Shown: positions 1 to 6,790 of the stretch, one piece after another
Layout: the number at the start of each line of letters is the position of its first letter
Position numbering within the stretch: the first letter of the stretch is position 1
Origin: a virus
DNA: 38,331 nucleotides
Strand: one strand, 5' to 3'
Virus record (IMG/VR): IMGVR_UViG_3300045996_002259
Location: 1 to 38,331 of that record
The notes under the pieces: generated by a model
The model's input: only the letters and a program-made list of their open reading frames with translations
Database searches by the model: none
Told to the model about the DNA's origin: nothing
Made by a program: the position numbers and the translations under genes

Positions 1-31
1 GTGGTGGCAAAACTCGGAATCGAACCGAGGA
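1..31 (-). repeat. attL: tRNA 3'-end core
   Basis: This 31-base sequence is identical to 38301-38331. Read on the minus strand it is a tRNA 3' half. The T arm has a five-base-pair stem (13-17 with 25-29) around a TTCGATT loop, followed by the acceptor strand TTTTGCC, a discriminator A and an encoded CCA ending at base 2. The bases to the right do not continue as a tRNA, so this copy is the detached 3' end left by integration and not a working gene. Confidence 0.9.
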
Positions 32-106
32 TTCAACACTCCCGTAAAAAGTCTTTGGGTTTGGCCTGACTCAGCGAGGGAAACGCTTGATTCCATTTGG
101 TTCGTC

Positions 107-124
107 TGCTGCCAGTTGCTGCCA
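107..124. promoter_or_regulatory. Candidate integrase arm-type sites (left)
   Basis: TGCTGCCA occurs twice, at 107-114 and 117-124, one helical turn apart, immediately before the integrase ATG. The same octamer occurs as a close pair at 38266-38284, just inside the other att site. Paired short repeats flanking the core on both sides are what tyrosine integrase arm sites look like. The role is inferred from position. Occupancy here would also cover the integrase start and could autoregulate it. Confidence 0.5.
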
Positions 125-126
125 CG

Positions 127-1215
127 ATGAAAGATACTTCCGTCTACGCGCGCAGCGGCCGCCCCATGTGGTATGTCTCCTACTGGTGCGTGAAGAACAT
201 GAAGCGAACCCACGAGGCTACCCCGTGGCGCATCGATGATCCCGCCGGCAAAAAGCACGCGTTGCGCTACGCCGCCGCAAAATCCCAAGAGGCCAGCGCG
301 TTTCGCGGCGTTCGCAAGCTCGAGGTCTGGAACGTCTGGGTTGAGAAACACCTGGCCGATAAATTCCGTAAACAGCCGCTCACCCTCAAACGCTACCTTA
401 ACGCATGGGACCAGCTGCGCGTCTATCTTGACGAAAAGAAGGTAGCCGTGCCCGCGGCCGTCAGCTACCAGCATTGCATAGATTACGTGACTTGGCGCCT
501 GTCCAAGACCGAGCGCCACTGCGGGCGTCCCGTCAGCCGAAACACCGCGATTTTTGAGGTAAAAGTGCTTTCCGGCATCCTGGCCGAAGCCGTGCGCCGT
601 GGATTTATCGCCGTCAACCCCGCCACGAAGCTCGGACTGCGACGGGATCCGGCTAAGGAAAAGGCCGAGATGACCGACACGGAGATTGCCACCATTCGCC
701 AGGAGATCGCTAAACGTGAGGGCGCCCTGCCCCTGCTCGGACGCTGGATGACGATCACGTTTGAGATCGCCGTGCACCAGGGCTGCAGATTGACCGAGAC
801 CCAGCTTCCGCTCACCTCCGTCGATCTGCGGGCGAATACGATTCGCTTCACGGGCAAGGGCCGCAATGGCGTCCCGAAGGTGTTCACCACAGCTCTCCAC
901 CCGGGCTTGCGGCCGCTGATGCTGCAGCTGGTCGACGCCGGCGCCGTCGTGACGTGCACCCACCCCAAGATGTCCAGTGTTCACTGGTTCAAGTTCTTGA
1001 ATGAAATCGGGCTTGGTCATCTGTGTTTTCATTGCACGCGAGTGACGGTGATCACGCGGCTAGCGCGGGCGGGTGTGCCGATCCAGCAGGCGATGCGGTT
1101 CGTGGGGCACTCTTCCGAGCAGGTGCACGCGATTTACCAGAAGCTGAAGAGCGACGACCTTTCGGCGTGCACGTCGGCTCTGGCTTCCCTGACTGCTCCT
1201 CCTTCTCCTTCTTAG
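127..1215 (+). CDS. int: Tyrosine recombinase integrase
   Basis: A 362-residue site-specific recombinase that would integrate and excise the phage at the tRNA 3' end. The N-terminal half (about 1-175) looks like the arm-binding and core-binding region. The C-terminal catalytic domain carries the expected set: Arg221 in GCRLTE, Lys244 in TGKGRN, His302 and Arg305 in HCTR, His328 in GHSS, and the nucleophile Tyr337 in HAIYQKL. I chose the ATG at 127. A TTG at 97 is in frame but would translate through the paired TGCTGCCA repeats. The gene lies 95 bp from attL and reads into the phage. Its 3' end is overlapped by a gene on the other strand. Confidence 0.95.
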   Translation: MKDTSVYARSGRPMWYVSYWCVKNMKRTHEATPWRIDDPAGKKHALRYAAAKSQEASAFRGVRKLEVWNVWVEKHLADKFRKQPLTLKRYLNAWDQLRVYLDEKKVAVPAAVSYQHCIDYVTWRLSKTERHCGRPVSRNTAIFEVKVLSGILAEAVRRGFIAVNPATKLGLRRDPAKEKAEMTDTEIATIRQEIAKREGALPLLGRWMTITFEIAVHQGCRLTETQLPLTSVDLRANTIRFTGKGRNGVPKVFTTALHPGLRPLMLQLVDAGAVVTCTHPKMSSVHWFKFLNEIGLGHLCFHCTRVTVITRLARAGVPIQQAMRFVGHSSEQVHAIYQKLKSDDLSACTSALASLTAPPSPS

Positions 1216-1411
1216 GGTATTGGTGAGAGGCCACGAACTCGGAGTGACGATCGATCCAGTCGCGCATTTTCTTGCGGGTGGTGTAGCGGCCGGACCAGGC
1301 GGAGTCGCCGCAATGAATGCCGGCTTTCTTCATCGCCGCGATCGCGAATTCAGAAAGGCCCATCGCCTCGGCGGCTTTAGCCACGGTGGGGAGTAGGTCG
1401 TTGTCATTCAT
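1052..1411 (-). CDS. Possible excisionase-type DNA-binding protein
   Basis: A 119-residue protein. Residues 8-55 contain a likely helix-turn-helix (VAKAAEAMGLSEFAIAAMKK) followed by a basic wing-like stretch with ARG/TRP/TYR residues (SGRYTTRKKMRDW), as in small excisionases and MerR-like recombination directionality factors. Residues 66-119 are a Lys, Arg, Ser and Pro-rich tail. That tail is encoded antisense to the last 164 bases of the integrase, so the two transcripts converge and overlap. It is the last gene of the leftward unit starting at 2265. Excisionase is inferred from the fold-like pattern and position next to int. The extended tail could be a by-product of the antisense frame. 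Confidence 0.55.
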   Translation of the reverse strand: MNDNDLLPTVAKAAEAMGLSEFAIAAMKKAGIHCGDSAWSGRYTTRKKMRDWIDRHSEFVASHQYPKKEKEEQSGKPEPTCTPKGRRSSASGKSRAPARKSAPRTASPAGSAHPPALAA

Positions 1412-1457
1412 GGGTCGGATTTCTGTAGTTATTTTACTGATACGCCCCCACCTAAAA

Positions 1458-1487
1458 AGCCCTAGAGGCGCGAAGAAAAAAAGGGCT
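1458..1487 (-). terminator. Possible intrinsic terminator (leftward)
   Basis: On the minus strand AGCCCT (1487-1482) pairs with AGGGCT (1463-1458), followed by TTTTT. The loop is long (18 nt) and T-rich, so this is a weak terminator or attenuator. It lies between the 188-residue gene and the possible excisionase and could lower excisionase expression. Confidence 0.4.
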
Positions 1488-1492
1488 CTCCC

Positions 1493-2059
1493 TCAGGACA
1501 GCTTCACGAGGGTGCCGTCCGTTGCCTTCACCCAGAAGGTGAGGTCCTCTCGGCGGTATTGATTGCCGTTGCCGTGGAAGCCGTAGCTGTCGCGGCTATC
1601 GACGAATCGGACAAGCCATGGGCTAGGCTTGCCGGTGGCGCGGGCGTGGTCCTGGCCGTAGTATTTGGACGACTTCTTGATGGTCGCATAGAGATCGACC
1701 GGCACCGAAGTCACCGACGCTACCGTCTTCGGAATGGCCGGTTGCGCGCCAACGGCGGGCCCGGGGATGCGCAGCTCCCAACAAGATCCATGCGCGGCCT
1801 CTTCGTCGTCGCCTGCGTAGCGAATCAGCTTCGCATCCTCGAGCTCGGACAGCGCCTCGAGCAGTTCGGAGCGCGTGTCGGTGATGGATGCCATCATCCA
1901 CTGCATGTCGCACGTGGTGAAGCCGCCGCAGGGATGGGGCGTATTATTCCGTGTGAGCGCCTGCAGGGCCTTGAGTAGTTTTTCGGCGAGTGGCGAGAAA
2001 GCGGGCGCGGCCGCGTTGATCGCGTCTTGGGGGTGCTGCGCTTCAGTTTGTGTGCTCAT
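1493..2059 (-). CDS. Unknown protein, possible winged-helix N terminus
   Basis: A 188-residue protein I do not recognise. Residues 24-90 have the spacing of a winged-helix DNA-binding fold (SELLEALSELEDAKLIRY resembles a recognition helix leading into a wing). A Pro/Ala linker follows, then a C-terminal part rich in aromatic and basic residues (PSPWLVRFVDSRDSYGF). The ATG at 2059 lies 5 bases beyond the stop of the upstream 66-residue gene. The first codons contain the minus-strand copy of the operator word CACAAACTG (2044-2052), which could let the repressor bind here as well. Its place opposite the repressor suggests an early regulatory role, by position only. Confidence 0.6.
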   Translation of the reverse strand: MSTQTEAQHPQDAINAAAPAFSPLAEKLLKALQALTRNNTPHPCGGFTTCDMQWMMASITDTRSELLEALSELEDAKLIRYAGDDEEAAHGSCWELRIPGPAVGAQPAIPKTVASVTSVPVDLYATIKKSSKYYGQDHARATGKPSPWLVRFVDSRDSYGFHGNGNQYRREDLTFWVKATDGTLVKLS

Positions 2060-2064
2060 GGCGA

Positions 2065-2265
2065 TCAGGCGGCGTGGGGGTGGGCGGTGTGTTCGGGGGT
2101 GGCGGCCTGCTCGGGAGCGGGCTCCGGGGGGAATGCCTTGGCTTCTTTGGCTTCGAGTTTCTTGATCTCTGCGAGCCACCAAGCGGCCCGCTCTTCATCA
2201 GCGGCGGAGTCGCTGTGGCGCTTCGCCCATTGGAGCTGTTTCCGGAGGAAGGGTGCGTATTCCAT
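2065..2265 (-). CDS. Small charged protein, first gene of leftward control operon
   Basis: A 66-residue protein. Residues 1-40 are a charged, probably helical segment with several Trp and Lys/Glu residues (WWLAEIKKLEAKEAKA). The last 25 residues are Pro/Ala/Glu-rich and probably disordered. I do not recognise it. The start at 2265 sits only 3 bases from the nearest operator half-site and about one base downstream of the start point predicted from the weak promoter at 2273-2300, so its mRNA may be leaderless. By position it would be the Cro-side gene of the switch, but no helix-turn-helix is evident. Confidence 0.55.
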   Translation of the reverse strand: MEYAPFLRKQLQWAKRHSDSAADEERAAWWLAEIKKLEAKEAKAFPPEPAPEQAATPEHTAHPHAA

Positions 2266-2267
2266 GT

Positions 2268-2294
2268 CACAAACTGTAATTCTTTCAGTTTGTG
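2268..2294. promoter_or_regulatory. Operator: inverted repeat CACAAACTG-N9-CAGTTTGTG
   Basis: Bases 2268-2276 and 2286-2294 are perfect inverted 9-mers separated by 9 bases. A further CAGTTTGTG lies at 2331-2339, and another at 2044-2052 inside the downstream gene. They sit in the short AT-rich space between the divergent repressor and the leftward operon, the expected place for a phage repressor operator. Binding by the 2344 gene product is inferred. Confidence 0.7.
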
Positions 2295-2300
2295 CTTCAA
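2273..2300 (-). promoter_or_regulatory. Possible leftward promoter overlapping the operator
   Basis: On the minus strand TTGAAG (2300-2295) and TACAGT (2278-2273) are separated by 16 bases, each matching four of six positions of the sigma-70 consensus. The predicted start point would be near 2266, at the ATG of the 66-residue gene. The operator inverted repeat lies in the spacer and -10 region, so a bound repressor would block it. Confidence 0.35.
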
Positions 2301-2330
2301 GTTAATTATTGCCTTATCTGAATTTAATTT

Positions 2331-2339
2331 CAGTTTGTG
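2331..2339 (+). promoter_or_regulatory. Operator half-site before the repressor start
   Basis: CAGTTTGTG here ends 4 bases before the repressor ATG and repeats the word found in the main operator. It is a candidate for autoregulation of the repressor at transcription start or early elongation. Confidence 0.5.
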
Positions 2340-2343
2340 AAAT

Positions 2344-2769
2344 ATGCCTAAGAAAAACCACTTAGCGGCCGCGCTCGCGGCCTTTCTTCCCCTCCAGAAG
2401 ACGACCGGTGGGGATTACGCGCGAACAATTGGTCTATCGGCTGCGACGATCTCGCGCCTTCTATCGGGAGATCGTCCAGCCGTGGACACACTCCACACAA
2501 TGAGCACGAAGTGGCCTGACTCCCGCGCCTCCCTTGGCCTCTTGGTTGCCCATCTCCGGGACGAGATAGACCGAGCCGGCCGCAACCAGGCGGAAATCGA
2601 GGTCACCGCGTCAACGATCGACGAAACCGACGACATCCATCTGCTCGCCCGCGAAGCCCGGCATGACCCTGAATTGGCTGCCATCCTTCACGATTTCGCC
2701 AAGATGATCCGAGCGCACAAAAAACGCTATCCCGAGGCGAATGAATCCGATCTCCGAGCGGCAGAATAA
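2344..2769 (+). CDS. Cro/CI-type repressor, HTH family
   Basis: A 141-residue DNA-binding protein. Residues 22-50 form a clear HTH of the XRE/Cro-CI type (DYARTIGLSAATISRLLSGD). The rest is helical and charged, with no S24 (LexA-like) peptidase motif, so it does not look like a self-cleaving CI. Release from lysogeny would need another route. It is transcribed away from the leftward control operon across an operator-bearing intergenic space and is followed after 3 bases by a second gene, giving a two-gene lysogeny transcript. It is the likely immunity repressor, by family and position. Confidence 0.75.
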   Translation: MPKKNHLAAALAAFLPLQKTTGGDYARTIGLSAATISRLLSGDRPAVDTLHTMSTKWPDSRASLGLLVAHLRDEIDRAGRNQAEIEVTASTIDETDDIHLLAREARHDPELAAILHDFAKMIRAHKKRYPEANESDLRAAE

Positions 2770-2772
2770 AAA

Positions 2773-3174
2773 ATGCGAAGAATGAATATAAAACTGAAAT
2801 TAACAAAGCCGAGCCCAGGAGATAAAAGACTCGTCATAACCGAAGAGGACGCAGGCCATTGGGGCGCTCTCCAAATCTTCGTCGCCTACGATGACGTGGA
2901 CCATGACCGCGTTCTTCAGGCGACCAAAGAGATGATAAGAAGGGTCAATGCGCCCACACTGGACACGAAACCCAACTGGAAACCTGCCGATGAACCACCA
3001 CCGGGCACTCCTGGGCACTGGACGCGGCGCGTGATCGTTGTGACCAACCTGGGGAATGTTAAAGTGCTCGCATATTTTTGGGGCGATCGCGAAGACGCTG
3101 GGGCCGGCGTATGGCAGCGAGAAAAAGGCACTCAGAAGGATGAGCATCCCAAATGGTGGATCGACAAACCCTGA
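2773..3174 (+). CDS. DUF551-like protein co-transcribed with the repressor
   Basis: A 133-residue protein of unknown function. The C-terminal 65 residues resemble DUF551: a WKPADEPPPG opening, a strand of the type VIVVTNLGNVKVLAYFW, and a closing PKWWIDKP. The N-terminal half is short beta and helix with no motif I know. An ATG at 2782 in the same frame is an alternative start. It lies 3 bases after the repressor and ends just before the bidirectional terminator, so it should be expressed in the lysogen. Genes in that position are often immunity or host-altering accessory genes, but nothing in the sequence proves it. Confidence 0.65.
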   Translation: MRRMNIKLKLTKPSPGDKRLVITEEDAGHWGALQIFVAYDDVDHDRVLQATKEMIRRVNAPTLDTKPNWKPADEPPPGTPGHWTRRVIVVTNLGNVKVLAYFWGDREDAGAGVWQREKGTQKDEHPKWWIDKP

Positions 3175-3188
3175 CGCGACTTCAGAAC

Positions 3189-3223
3189 AAAAAAGCCCCG
3201 ACCGAAATGGTCGGGGCTTTTTT
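3189..3223. terminator. Strong bidirectional terminator
   Basis: A perfect inverted repeat: GCCCCGACC, loop GAAAT, GGTCGGGGC, flanked by six A on the left and six T on the right. It works in either direction, ending the rightward repressor transcript and the leftward late operon, whose last gene stops at 3231. Confidence 0.95.
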
Positions 3224-3230
3224 GGTTAGC

Positions 3231-3401
3231 TCAGTGCTTCCCGAGCCACCAGACGAAGACTGCCATCCCCACGGCGAACATGCCGGAGATGGCCCCACCA
3301 GCCAGCCAGAGCACCAGGCGGCTCATAGCCCGGATGACGGCCATCTCTTCGGCCATCGCGTTGAGCTTGTCGTAAATATCTTTGATGTCGTTCTGGGACA
3401 T
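3231..3401 (-). CDS. Small membrane protein, holin-like
   Basis: A 56-residue protein. Residues 1-26 are polar and helical with a heptad-like pattern (IKDIYDKLNAMAEEM). Residues 28-53 form one hydrophobic segment (LVLWLAGGAISGMFAVGMAV). This coil-then-anchor layout matches the XhlA type of holin-associated proteins. It is the last gene of the late operon, 15 bases after the two-membrane-segment gene and right before the terminator, a usual place for lysis genes. Holin function is inferred from size, topology and position. Confidence 0.65.
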   Translation of the reverse strand: MSQNDIKDIYDKLNAMAEEMAVIRAMSRLVLWLAGGAISGMFAVGMAVFVWWLGKH

Positions 3402-3416
3402 GGAGGCGGAGTGAGG

Positions 3417-4178
3417 TTACGATATTTCGGTCGCGAGCTTGGCGGCTCGTTGCACGGAGCGGTGCAAGCGGGGGGCGAGGTGGGTATCTATCGCCTGAAT
3501 GCCCGGCATGCCGGCGCGGATGTCGGCGGCGATGTTACCGAGAGTTGCAGGGCCAATGCCGTAGATCTTGGCGTAGAGCCAGCCGCCACCGAGGACCACC
3601 ACGGCGATCGTAAGGCCGGCCCATTGCAGGCGACTGCGGCGCTCGAGGGCGAGGTTGGCCGCCGCCGCTTCGCTGATCTTGCGATCGGCGGTTTCCCTGG
3701 CGAGTTGTGCGACGTCTCGCGCGGCCTCGGCCTGGCTGGCACGTGCGAGGAGCATGGCGCGTTCTTTGTCCGCGGTGGCGTAGAGACGTTGGGCTTCGTC
3801 AAGGCGGCCTTCCATCACGGCAATGCGACGGCGTTCGGCAGCGAGGAGGGCGCGAGCATCGGGTGCGGGGAGGAGCGGTGAGAGCCAGGTGACTTCGCGG
3901 CCAATGTAGTCGGTTGCCGAGTTGGCCGGCGCGGCGGCCGCCGCAACGCCGATCTGCTGCACGCTGGCGGCCACGGTAGCGGCTTTGGCATCAGCGGCCG
4001 CGAGTTCGGCCTTGTGCGCTGCCTGGAGGGCCGCGGTGGCCTCAAGGGACGCATCAGCCCGGCGGCTTTCACCGTCGAGTTTTCGGGGCTTGGCGAGCCA
4101 CACCAGGGCGCCACCGACGCAGGCCATGACAAGGATGGTGGCGAGGGTGATTTCGCCACGCTGGGAGGTTGTTTTCAT
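3417..4178 (-). CDS. Two-membrane-segment coiled-coil protein
   Basis: A 253-residue protein starting at the ATG overlapping the stop of the upstream gene (ATGA). There is a membrane segment at about 10-29 and a second at about 185-207. Between them is an Ala-, Glu- and Arg-rich helical region that should be coiled coil (RLDEAQRLYATADKERAM). The last 45 residues are amphipathic. If both segments span the membrane, the long coil would lie in the periplasm. I do not recognise a family. Given its position between fibre genes and the holin-like gene, a spanin-like or lysis-timing role is possible but unproven. Confidence 0.6.
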   Translation of the reverse strand: MKTTSQRGEITLATILVMACVGGALVWLAKPRKLDGESRRADASLEATAALQAAHKAELAAADAKAATVAASVQQIGVAAAAAPANSATDYIGREVTWLSPLLPAPDARALLAAERRRIAVMEGRLDEAQRLYATADKERAMLLARASQAEAARDVAQLARETADRKISEAAAANLALERRSRLQWAGLTIAVVVLGGGWLYAKIYGIGPATLGNIAADIRAGMPGIQAIDTHLAPRLHRSVQRAAKLATEIS

Positions 4179-4720
4179 AGGGCGAATGTTTCGATGATTG
4201 GCTGTAGCGCATTGAGCGCGGCGAGGTCGGCGGCGGCATCGATCGCCGCGTGCAACTCTTCCTCGCGAGCGAAGCAAGCGTTGACGTGCTCAAAAACGGC
4301 GTCGGCGATGGCGATGATGGTGGCGGCGTTGACCTCCGCCCAGGTGCCGTCCTCTCCCTTCCACCTGGTGGAAAATCCCGAATCGCGACGAGCCTTGCGA
4401 TCGGCGCCGGTGAGCAGGGTCTTGGCGCGGTCGTCGGTTGCCACCTGCACGCCGCCGACCGAGATGCCGGCGGTTTCCACCTGCCAGCGCCTCTCGGTGG
4501 CGCTGGCTTTGAGGCGGACGCGGATCGCGGGGAGGTTTGGCTGAGACGCGGCGATGATGTCGGCTTCTATATTTTCAACGCTCGGCTCGCCGACGGCTGG
4601 CAATCCGATCAGTTCGCCAGCGTTCGTGTTGATCAGGTAGCTGTTGCCGGAATAGCCGATCACCATGCCAAGCGGGCACGGGTAGGACTCGAACTCAGGA
4701 GGTGTGATTTCTTCACTCAT
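4175..4720 (-). CDS. DUF4376-type tail accessory protein
   Basis: A 181-residue protein. The C-terminal 110 residues look like DUF4376, a domain common in phage genes next to tail fibres: RRWQVETAGISVGGVQVATD at about 77, then a TRWKGEDGTWAEVNA strand-turn and a final helical part. The first 60 residues are a separate small domain with a GMVIGYSGNSYLI strand. It follows the 532-residue fibre by 2 bases and overlaps the next gene by ATGA. It is likely a fibre chaperone or fibre-associated protein. Confidence 0.65.
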   Translation of the reverse strand: MSEEITPPEFESYPCPLGMVIGYSGNSYLINTNAGELIGLPAVGEPSVENIEADIIAASQPNLPAIRVRLKASATERRWQVETAGISVGGVQVATDDRAKTLLTGADRKARRDSGFSTRWKGEDGTWAEVNAATIIAIADAVFEHVNACFAREEELHAAIDAAADLAALNALQPIIETFAL

Positions 4721-4722
4721 GT

Positions 4723-6321
4723 TCAGTTGGTTCGATGGCCGGTAATGGTGGTGCGGACGGTGTCAGTCGTGCTGGACGCAACCCACACCTGGTTCCCTGC
4801 GAGCTTACGCGTGACGAGGGTCGTGGGGTTGATGCCGGCAACCAGAGCGGCGCTGGCCTTGTAGGTCGTGAGAGAACCCGTGAGATGGCCGACGCTGACC
4901 GTTGGCGTGCCCGTCGTGGATTGCTCCATCGTGTCTATCACGTCCCTGGTCGAGTCGAGGATGTCACCACCGAGGAGGGCGACGCCGCCGGCCGCACTGC
5001 TCGCCGTGTCTGCGCTGATTCTAAAATAGCGATTATCCGTCACCGGAGTCATTCCGACGAGGCGGGCGGCGTTGCCACCGAGGCCAGTCCAGTCATCGAT
5101 GACTGGGATGGGCTGCACGCCAGGGAGGGAGAGTGCCCCCATCAGATTTACCCGAACGTTTTTGAAATATGCCTTGTCGCCTGTGCCCAAGGCGCCGCCC
5201 GTAGTCGCGCCAATTGCTAGCCGAAATTGGAGGGCCGATGTCGAATTCGACATAGGCAAGACAACGTCGTAAGATGTCCATGTGTCGGCCACGGGGACGA
5301 AATCCAACGTAGGCGTCAGCAAACCCGAACCACCGTCTCGAATATTGATGTGAGTGCCGGTCGTATTGGCAGACGGACGATACACATCGAAGCGAAGGCG
5401 GATCGTTCGTCCAACCAAGTTGCCCAATCCAATATCACGGCTCGTCGCTGCGCCGGTGCCGCCGGCGGTATTCAATTCCAGCACATTGTCCACGCCACCG
5501 ATTCCATCGACGTTGCCCACGACCGCACCTTGAGCCGCGCCAAAGCCATCCACACCGGCCGAGAAGTCCGAAGAGATTGCGAGTGCCTGGCTCCCGCCCG
5601 CTGCTACCCAATAAGGAGCGTTGCCCGTCGCTCGCCAATATTCACGGTCGGCAGTCGTGAGTGCCCCGTTGATCCAGCACCCGAGGGGAGCGGGACCGGC
5701 GGGCCAGTTGTAGCCGGTCAGCTGGAAGGTGCCGACCAGCGTCGGATCCAACCATGGCGGAGGCGTGCCAATATTGGCCGATGAAAATGCGCTAGAAATA
5801 TCGACGTCATTCCAACGCACCACGACCGCCGAAGGCGTGATATATACCTCAAGAATTCCCGTCTGCCCTGAGTAGGTGGCACGAAACGCCGGGTAAATTA
5901 TCTTATTGATATGAGTGTTTACTGGCGTCCCCTGTTGCTCGATCGAGATCGCACCCGTGGTGCCAATAAAACAACACAAGCTGAATATGCCTCCTAGGAC
6001 GGTCGCCGACGATTGGACTGCGAACAATCCGAGGGTGGTTACTGGGTTGCTTGTCGGCACCGTAACCAGCCCCCTCCACGTTGCTGATACCCCGCCCGCA
6101 AGATTTCCACGCGCACCGGGAGTTTGTATCAGCGCACGATTCGTCGTGGCACCGTCGCTGATTACCTGGCCGGAGCCGACGCGCTGAGCGAATTCCGCGG
6201 CGTATTTAAGACGCGTGAGGATCTTGCGGCTGCCGTTTGTAGCGCCGTCCATCTCGTCGTAGTCATCGGCGGCGGGAGACAGCGCGGTGGTCGTAAGGTC
6301 TTTTATGCGGATATCGGCCAT
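4723..6321 (-). CDS. Tail fibre or receptor-binding protein with carbohydrate-binding-like domain
   Basis: A 532-residue protein. Residues 1-40 (MADIRIKDLTTT, then ADDYDEMDGATNGSRKI) match the N-terminal attachment segment found on many tail appendages. Residues 50-245 are beta-rich with conserved aromatic residues. Residues 250-395 resemble a CBM4/9-type jelly roll (SRDIGLGNLVGRTIRLRF, later ADTWTSYDVVLP). The C terminus has a repeated Thr/Gly-rich beta region. It would bind surface glycans of the host. It is the largest of a group of fibre-type genes at 4.7-7.6 kb. Domain calls are by pattern only. Confidence 0.7.
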   Translation of the reverse strand: MADIRIKDLTTTALSPAADDYDEMDGATNGSRKILTRLKYAAEFAQRVGSGQVISDGATTNRALIQTPGARGNLAGGVSATWRGLVTVPTSNPVTTLGLFAVQSSATVLGGIFSLCCFIGTTGAISIEQQGTPVNTHINKIIYPAFRATYSGQTGILEVYITPSAVVVRWNDVDISSAFSSANIGTPPPWLDPTLVGTFQLTGYNWPAGPAPLGCWINGALTTADREYWRATGNAPYWVAAGGSQALAISSDFSAGVDGFGAAQGAVVGNVDGIGGVDNVLELNTAGGTGAATSRDIGLGNLVGRTIRLRFDVYRPSANTTGTHINIRDGGSGLLTPTLDFVPVADTWTSYDVVLPMSNSTSALQFRLAIGATTGGALGTGDKAYFKNVRVNLMGALSLPGVQPIPVIDDWTGLGGNAARLVGMTPVTDNRYFRISADTASSAAGGVALLGGDILDSTRDVIDTMEQSTTGTPTVSVGHLTGSLTTYKASAALVAGINPTTLVTRKLAGNQVWVASSTTDTVRTTITGHRTN

Positions 6322-6327
6322 GGAAAA

Positions 6328-6786
6328 TTAAGCAGTGAGTTGCACAACGACGCGCACGTCGCCCGTGCTGGTTACGCGGCGATCGCCGCTCGAGGTGACA
6401 CGAGTATAGCCCGTGCGCTGAAGTCGAATGCGCAGCGACGTTGTGCCGGCAGTCGCCAGCGTGTGTGTAGTTGATTTCACGATACTCGCCGAAAGCTCGG
6501 AAGTCGCGGCGATCGTCGCAGTCCCGGCGGTGGCTTTGGCGACTTGGGCGGAAAGTGTGGCGCGAGCGCTCAGGGGCGCCGCGACTTCCCGCCGAAGGGC
6601 GACGGCCGCGGCGAGCGTGGCAGCGGCCTCAAGCGGAGCCGCGGTGGCAATGGCCTTGCGGATGGACGCCACCAGGCTGGCGCTGACTGCGAAGGCCGCC
6701 GAGCCGAGCGATTGGAGGCGCACGCCGCCGACGTCAAAGACGGCGGTAACGCGTTGCACGGCGAGGCTCAGGAGCGGGCGGGCCAC
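6328..6786 (-). CDS. Ala-rich tail-associated protein
   Basis: A 152-residue protein beginning with GTG, the codon lying 2 bases after the stop of the upstream gene. Residues 20-115 are strongly Ala, Ser and Thr-rich with alternating hydrophobic residues, probably a fibrous beta or helical shaft. The C terminus is TGYTRVTSSGDRRVTSTGDV, two near-identical RVTSxGD units that suggest short beta-strand repeats. I do not recognise a family. Its location between fibre genes suggests a fibre part or adaptor. Confidence 0.55.
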   Translation of the reverse strand: MARPLLSLAVQRVTAVFDVGGVRLQSLGSAAFAVSASLVASIRKAIATAAPLEAAATLAAAVALRREVAAPLSARATLSAQVAKATAGTATIAATSELSASIVKSTTHTLATAGTTSLRIRLQRTGYTRVTSSGDRRVTSTGDVRVVVQLTA

Positions 6787-6790
6787 GGGG

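Noticed and set aside
97-126. TTG at 97 as integrase start
   Set aside because: The ATG at 127 is the better start, and the extra residues would be encoded by the TGCTGCCA repeats.
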